Assembly (NCBI RefSeq): GCF_001571365.1
Contig: NZ_BCTQ01000003.1
Coordinates: 1 to 64,000 of the forward strand
DNA: 64,000 bases
Direction: 5' to 3'
Source of the DNA: Achromobacter denitrificans NBRC 15125
GTDB taxonomy: Bacteria > Pseudomonadota > Gammaproteobacteria > Burkholderiales > Burkholderiaceae_B
Shown here: positions 61,381 to 64,000 of the stretch, in pieces
Layout: every line of letters begins with the position of its first letter
Position numbering within the stretch: position 1 is the stretch's first letter
Translations under genes and position numbers: made by a program
Notes under the pieces: generated by a model
The model's database searches: none
What the model saw: only the letters and a program-made list of their open reading frames with translations
Told to the model about the DNA's origin: nothing

Positions 61381-64000
61381 CGCGCCAGCGGCGCATCACG
61401 TACTTCTCGATCTCGGCGCCGGCGAACACCAACAAGCCGGCGCCGAGCACGTCCAGCCACTCGCGCCAACCCAGCGGCACCGAGCCGAACACCGCGTGCA
61501 TGAACGGCGTGTAGGTGTAGGCCAGCTGCAGCGCCACGCAGGCGCCGATCGCCACCCATACATAGCGGTTGCCGAACAGCCCCTCGCGGCTGAACACCGA
61601 ATCGTAGATGTGCCGGCTGTTGATCAGGTAGAACATCTCCGCCGCGACCACGGCGTTCACCGCCATGGTCCGGGCGCGGTCCACCGACATGCCGTTGGAC
61701 AGCTCCCACAGGAACAGGCCCAGCGCCCCGGCCATCATCAGCACCGACACCACCAGCACCCGCTGCACGAACAGCAGCGACAGCAGCGGCTCGCCCGGCG
61801 GGCGCGGGCGATGGCGCATGATGTCGGGCTCCGCCGGCTCGAAGGCCAGCGCCAGGCCCAGGGTGCTGGAGGTCACCAGGTTGATCCACAGCACCTGCGC
61901 CGGCGTCAGCGGCAGCGTGAGCTGGAACAGGATGGCCGCGATCACCAGCAGCCCCTCGCCGCCGTTGGTGGGCAGCATGAACAGCACGAACTTCTTCAGG
62001 TTGTCGTAGACCGCCCGACCCTCCCGCACCGCCGCGGCGATCGTCGCGAAGTTGTCGTCGGCCAGCACCACGTCGGACGCTTCCTTGGCGGCCTCGGTGC
62101 CCTTCAGGCCCATCGCCACCCCCACGTCCGCGCGCTTGAGCGCCGGCGCGTCGTTCACGCCGTCGCCCGTCATGGACACCACCTGCCCCTGCGCCTGCAT
62201 CGCCTGCACCAGCCGCAGCTTGTGCTCGGGGCTGGCGCGCGCGTAGATGTCCACGCCCATCACCATCTCGCGCAGCGTCGCGTCGTCCATCAGCGCCACC
62301 TCGGCGCCCGTCACCGCCGGCTTGCCCACGCCGATGTCCAGCTGCGCGCCGATGGCGCGCGCCGTCTCGGCATGGTCGCCCGTGATCATCTTGACCTGGA
62401 TCCCGGCGCGGTGGCATTCGGCCACCGCCGCGATGGCTTCCGCGCGCGGCGGATCCATCATCCCCACCAGCGCCAGCAGCATGAAGCCGCCTTCCACGTC
62501 ATCGAAGCCCAGGGAGCCGCCCGGGGGGCTCGCGCGCTTGCAGGCCAGGCCCAGCACGCGCAGCCCCTTGGCCGCCGTGTCGGTCGCCATGCGGCGCCAG
62601 TAGTCCACGTCCAGCGCCTGCGGCTCGCCCTCGCGGTCCGCCTGCGCGCTGCACATATCCAATACCCGCTCCGGCGCCCCTTTCACGAAAATCCACGGAG
62701 CGCCCCGCCCCGCCTCGTGCCAGGTCGCCATGAAGCGGTGCTCGGACTCGAACGGAATGGAATCGCGGCGCGGCCATTCCTCCCGGCCCGCCTCCTGCGT
62801 CAGGCCCGCCTTGGCCCCCAGCACCAGCAGCGCGCCCTCGGTGGGATCGCCCTCCACCCGCCAGGCGCCGTCTTCCTCGCGCAGCGCCGCGTCGTTGCAC
62901 AGCACGCCGGCGCGGATGGCCAGCTCCAGCGCGGGATAAGCCGCCGGATCCACGGGATGGCCGTCGATGCTGCACTGGCCCACGGGCTCGTAGCCCACGC
63001 CGCCGACGTCCACCGCCGCGCTCGCGCACACCACGCGCTGCACCGTCATCTCGTTGCGGGTCAGCGTGCCCGTCTTGTCGGAGCAGATCACCGTCACCGA
63101 CCCCAGCGCCTCGACCGCCGGCAGCCGCCGCACCACCGCCTGCCGCCGCGCCATGCGCTGCACGCCCAGCGCCAGCGTCACGGTCATGATGGCCGGCAGC
63201 CCCTCCGGAATGGCGGAGGCCGCCAACGCCACCACCATCATGAACATCTCTTCCGGCGCATGGCCCAGCCACCACGTGCCCGCCACGAACAGCAGCGCCG
63301 AGAGCGCCAGGATGGCCACCGCCAGCACCCGGCCGAAATGATCCACCTGGCGCAGCAGCGGCGTGGTCATGCTGCCGATGCCCGACAGCAGCTGGTTGAT
63401 CCGGCCCAGCTCGGTATGCGCGCCGGTGGCCACCACCACCCCGCGCGCCTGCCCATGCACCACCACGGTGCCTGAATACGCCATGCCCTGGCGATCGCCC
63501 AAGGGCGCGTCGGCGGCCACCGCCGAGGTCAGCTTCTCCACCGGGAGCGATTCGCCGGTAAGCGCCGCCTCCTCGACCCGCAACTCCTTGGTCTCGACCA
63601 GCCGCAGGTCGGCGGGCACCCGGTCCCCCGAAACCAGCAGGACCTGGTCGCCAGGCACCAGCCCGGCCGCGTCGATCTCCCCGCGGGTTCCGTCGCGCAA
63701 CACCACGGCGCGCGGCGACAGCATGCCCCGGATCGCGTCCATCGCGCTTTCCGCCTTGCCTTCCTGGATGAACCCGATGATGGCATTGACCACCACCGCC
63801 GCCATCAGCACGCCCGTGTCGATCCAATGCCCCAGCAGCGCGGTCACGACCGCCGAGGCCATCATCACGTAGAGCAGGATATTGTGGAACTGCCGCAGGA
63901 GACGCATGAACGCGCTCTGGCGCCGCGCCTCGACCAGGCGATTCGGCCCGTAGCGGGCCAGCCGATCCTGGATTTCGCGTTCGCTCAGGCCCGTTGGACG
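61367..64000 (-). CDS. Cation-transporting P-type ATPase (PMA/SERCA-like), 5' partial
   Basis: The frame is open to the window end; 31 codons precede the first internal Met at 63907 (…GLSEREIQDRLARYGPNRL…, the cation-ATPase N-terminal domain), so the true start is outside. Phosphorylation site CSDKTGTLTRN (Asp277 in Met-63907 numbering), actuator LTGES, transmembrane-4 motif AIPEGLPA, nucleotide-domain KGAPERV, MITGDH and hinge TGDGVNDAPAL. PEGLPA and the six C-terminal transmembrane segments place it with type II (Ca2+/Na+/K+-like) pumps rather than heavy-metal pumps, which carry CPC. Ion not determinable. Not obviously linked to the acetone genes. Confidence 0.93.
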   Translation of the reverse strand, partial: RPTGLSEREIQDRLARYGPNRLVEARRQSAFMRLLRQFHNILLYVMMASAVVTALLGHWIDTGVLMAAVVVNAIIGFIQEGKAESAMDAIRGMLSPRAVVLRDGTRGEIDAAGLVPGDQVLLVSGDRVPADLRLVETKELRVEEAALTGESLPVEKLTSAVAADAPLGDRQGMAYSGTVVVHGQARGVVVATGAHTELGRINQLLSGIGSMTTPLLRQVDHFGRVLAVAILALSALLFVAGTWWLGHAPEEMFMMVVALAASAIPEGLPAIMTVTLALGVQRMARRQAVVRRLPAVEALGSVTVICSDKTGTLTRNEMTVQRVVCASAAVDVGGVGYEPVGQCSIDGHPVDPAAYPALELAIRAGVLCNDAALREEDGAWRVEGDPTEGALLVLGAKAGLTQEAGREEWPRRDSIPFESEHRFMATWHEAGRGAPWIFVKGAPERVLDMCSAQADREGEPQALDVDYWRRMATDTAAKGLRVLGLACKRASPPGGSLGFDDVEGGFMLLALVGMMDPPRAEAIAAVAECHRAGIQVKMITGDHAETARAIGAQLDIGVGKPAVTGAEVALMDDATLREMVMGVDIYARASPEHKLRLVQAMQAQGQVVSMTGDGVNDAPALKRADVGVAMGLKGTEAAKEASDVVLADDNFATIAAAVREGRAVYDNLKKFVLFMLPTNGGEGLLVIAAILFQLTLPLTPAQVLWINLVTSSTLGLALAFEPAEPDIMRHRPRPPGEPLLSLLFVQRVLVVSVLMMAGALGLFLWELSNGMSVDRARTMAVNAVVAAEMFYLINSRHIYDSVFSREGLFGNRYVWVAIGACVALQLAYTYTPFMHAVFGSVPLGWREWLDVLGAGLLVFAGAEIEKYVMRRWRVRRA

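Overview
The window is GC-rich, tightly packed bacterial chromosome. The gene content points to a betaproteobacterium of the Burkholderiales, most likely Alcaligenaceae (Bordetella/Achromobacter type). The main clues are four periplasmic Bug/TctC-type solute-binding proteins, many LysR/IclR/GntR regulators beside small catabolic operons, a pertactin-like autotransporter and a complete wsp operon. No rRNA, tRNA, CRISPR array, insertion sequence or phage gene was seen. Both ends cut through genes: a fatty-acid oxidation protein at base 1 and a P-type ATPase at base 64000.

Layout. 1-8.0 kb (+): a beta-oxidation operon (hydroxyacyl-CoA dehydrogenase, thiolase, two acyl-CoA dehydrogenases, acyl-CoA ligase, Bug protein) whose content resembles the pim (dicarboxylate/pimelate) operon. 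8.1-11.1 kb (-): autotransporter. 11.4-18.3 kb: regulator-enzyme pairs, namely SDR/LysR, a GntR regulator, LysR/MFS exporter, and a PLP gamma-family lyase/Lrp. 18.3-26.6 kb (-): wspABCDEFR, a surface-sensing chemosensory system ending in a diguanylate cyclase, with nearly every gene overlapping the next by 4-8 nt. 26.9-28.4 kb (-): amidase. 28.5-28.9 kb (+): group III truncated haemoglobin with an FNR/Anr-type box. 28.9-33.5 kb (-): a DNA-repair-like set (P-loop kinase, FAN1-type VRR-NUC nuclease, XPD/DinG-type helicase with an N-terminal nuclease-like domain). 33.8-37.6 kb (-): membrane FAD dehydrogenase complex (gamma chain, GMC flavoprotein, tri-haem cytochrome c). 38.1-48.5 kb: amidohydrolase plus Bug, IclR, a DAO-Bug-gamma-glutamyltransferase operon, an FMN hydroxyacid oxidase plus Bug, and LysR. 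48.6-52.5 kb (-): an unusual lipoprotein plus SF1 helicase-nuclease (DUF2726-like) pair. 52.9-61.4 kb (+): acetone carboxylase acxABC behind a sigma-54 promoter, its sigma-54 activator, and a secondary-alcohol dehydrogenase. 61.4 kb-end (-): cation P-type ATPase.

How the parts fit: most of the window is substrate capture (Bug proteins) feeding small catabolic operons, each with a local regulator. Several of these regulators have a visible palindrome in the divergent promoter. The acx block makes a coherent isopropanol -> acetone -> acetoacetate route. The least explained parts are the lipoprotein/helicase-nuclease pair at 48.6-52.5 kb and the FAN1/helicase/kinase set at 28.9-33.5 kb. All start choices and motif positions were read by eye; no database search was run.
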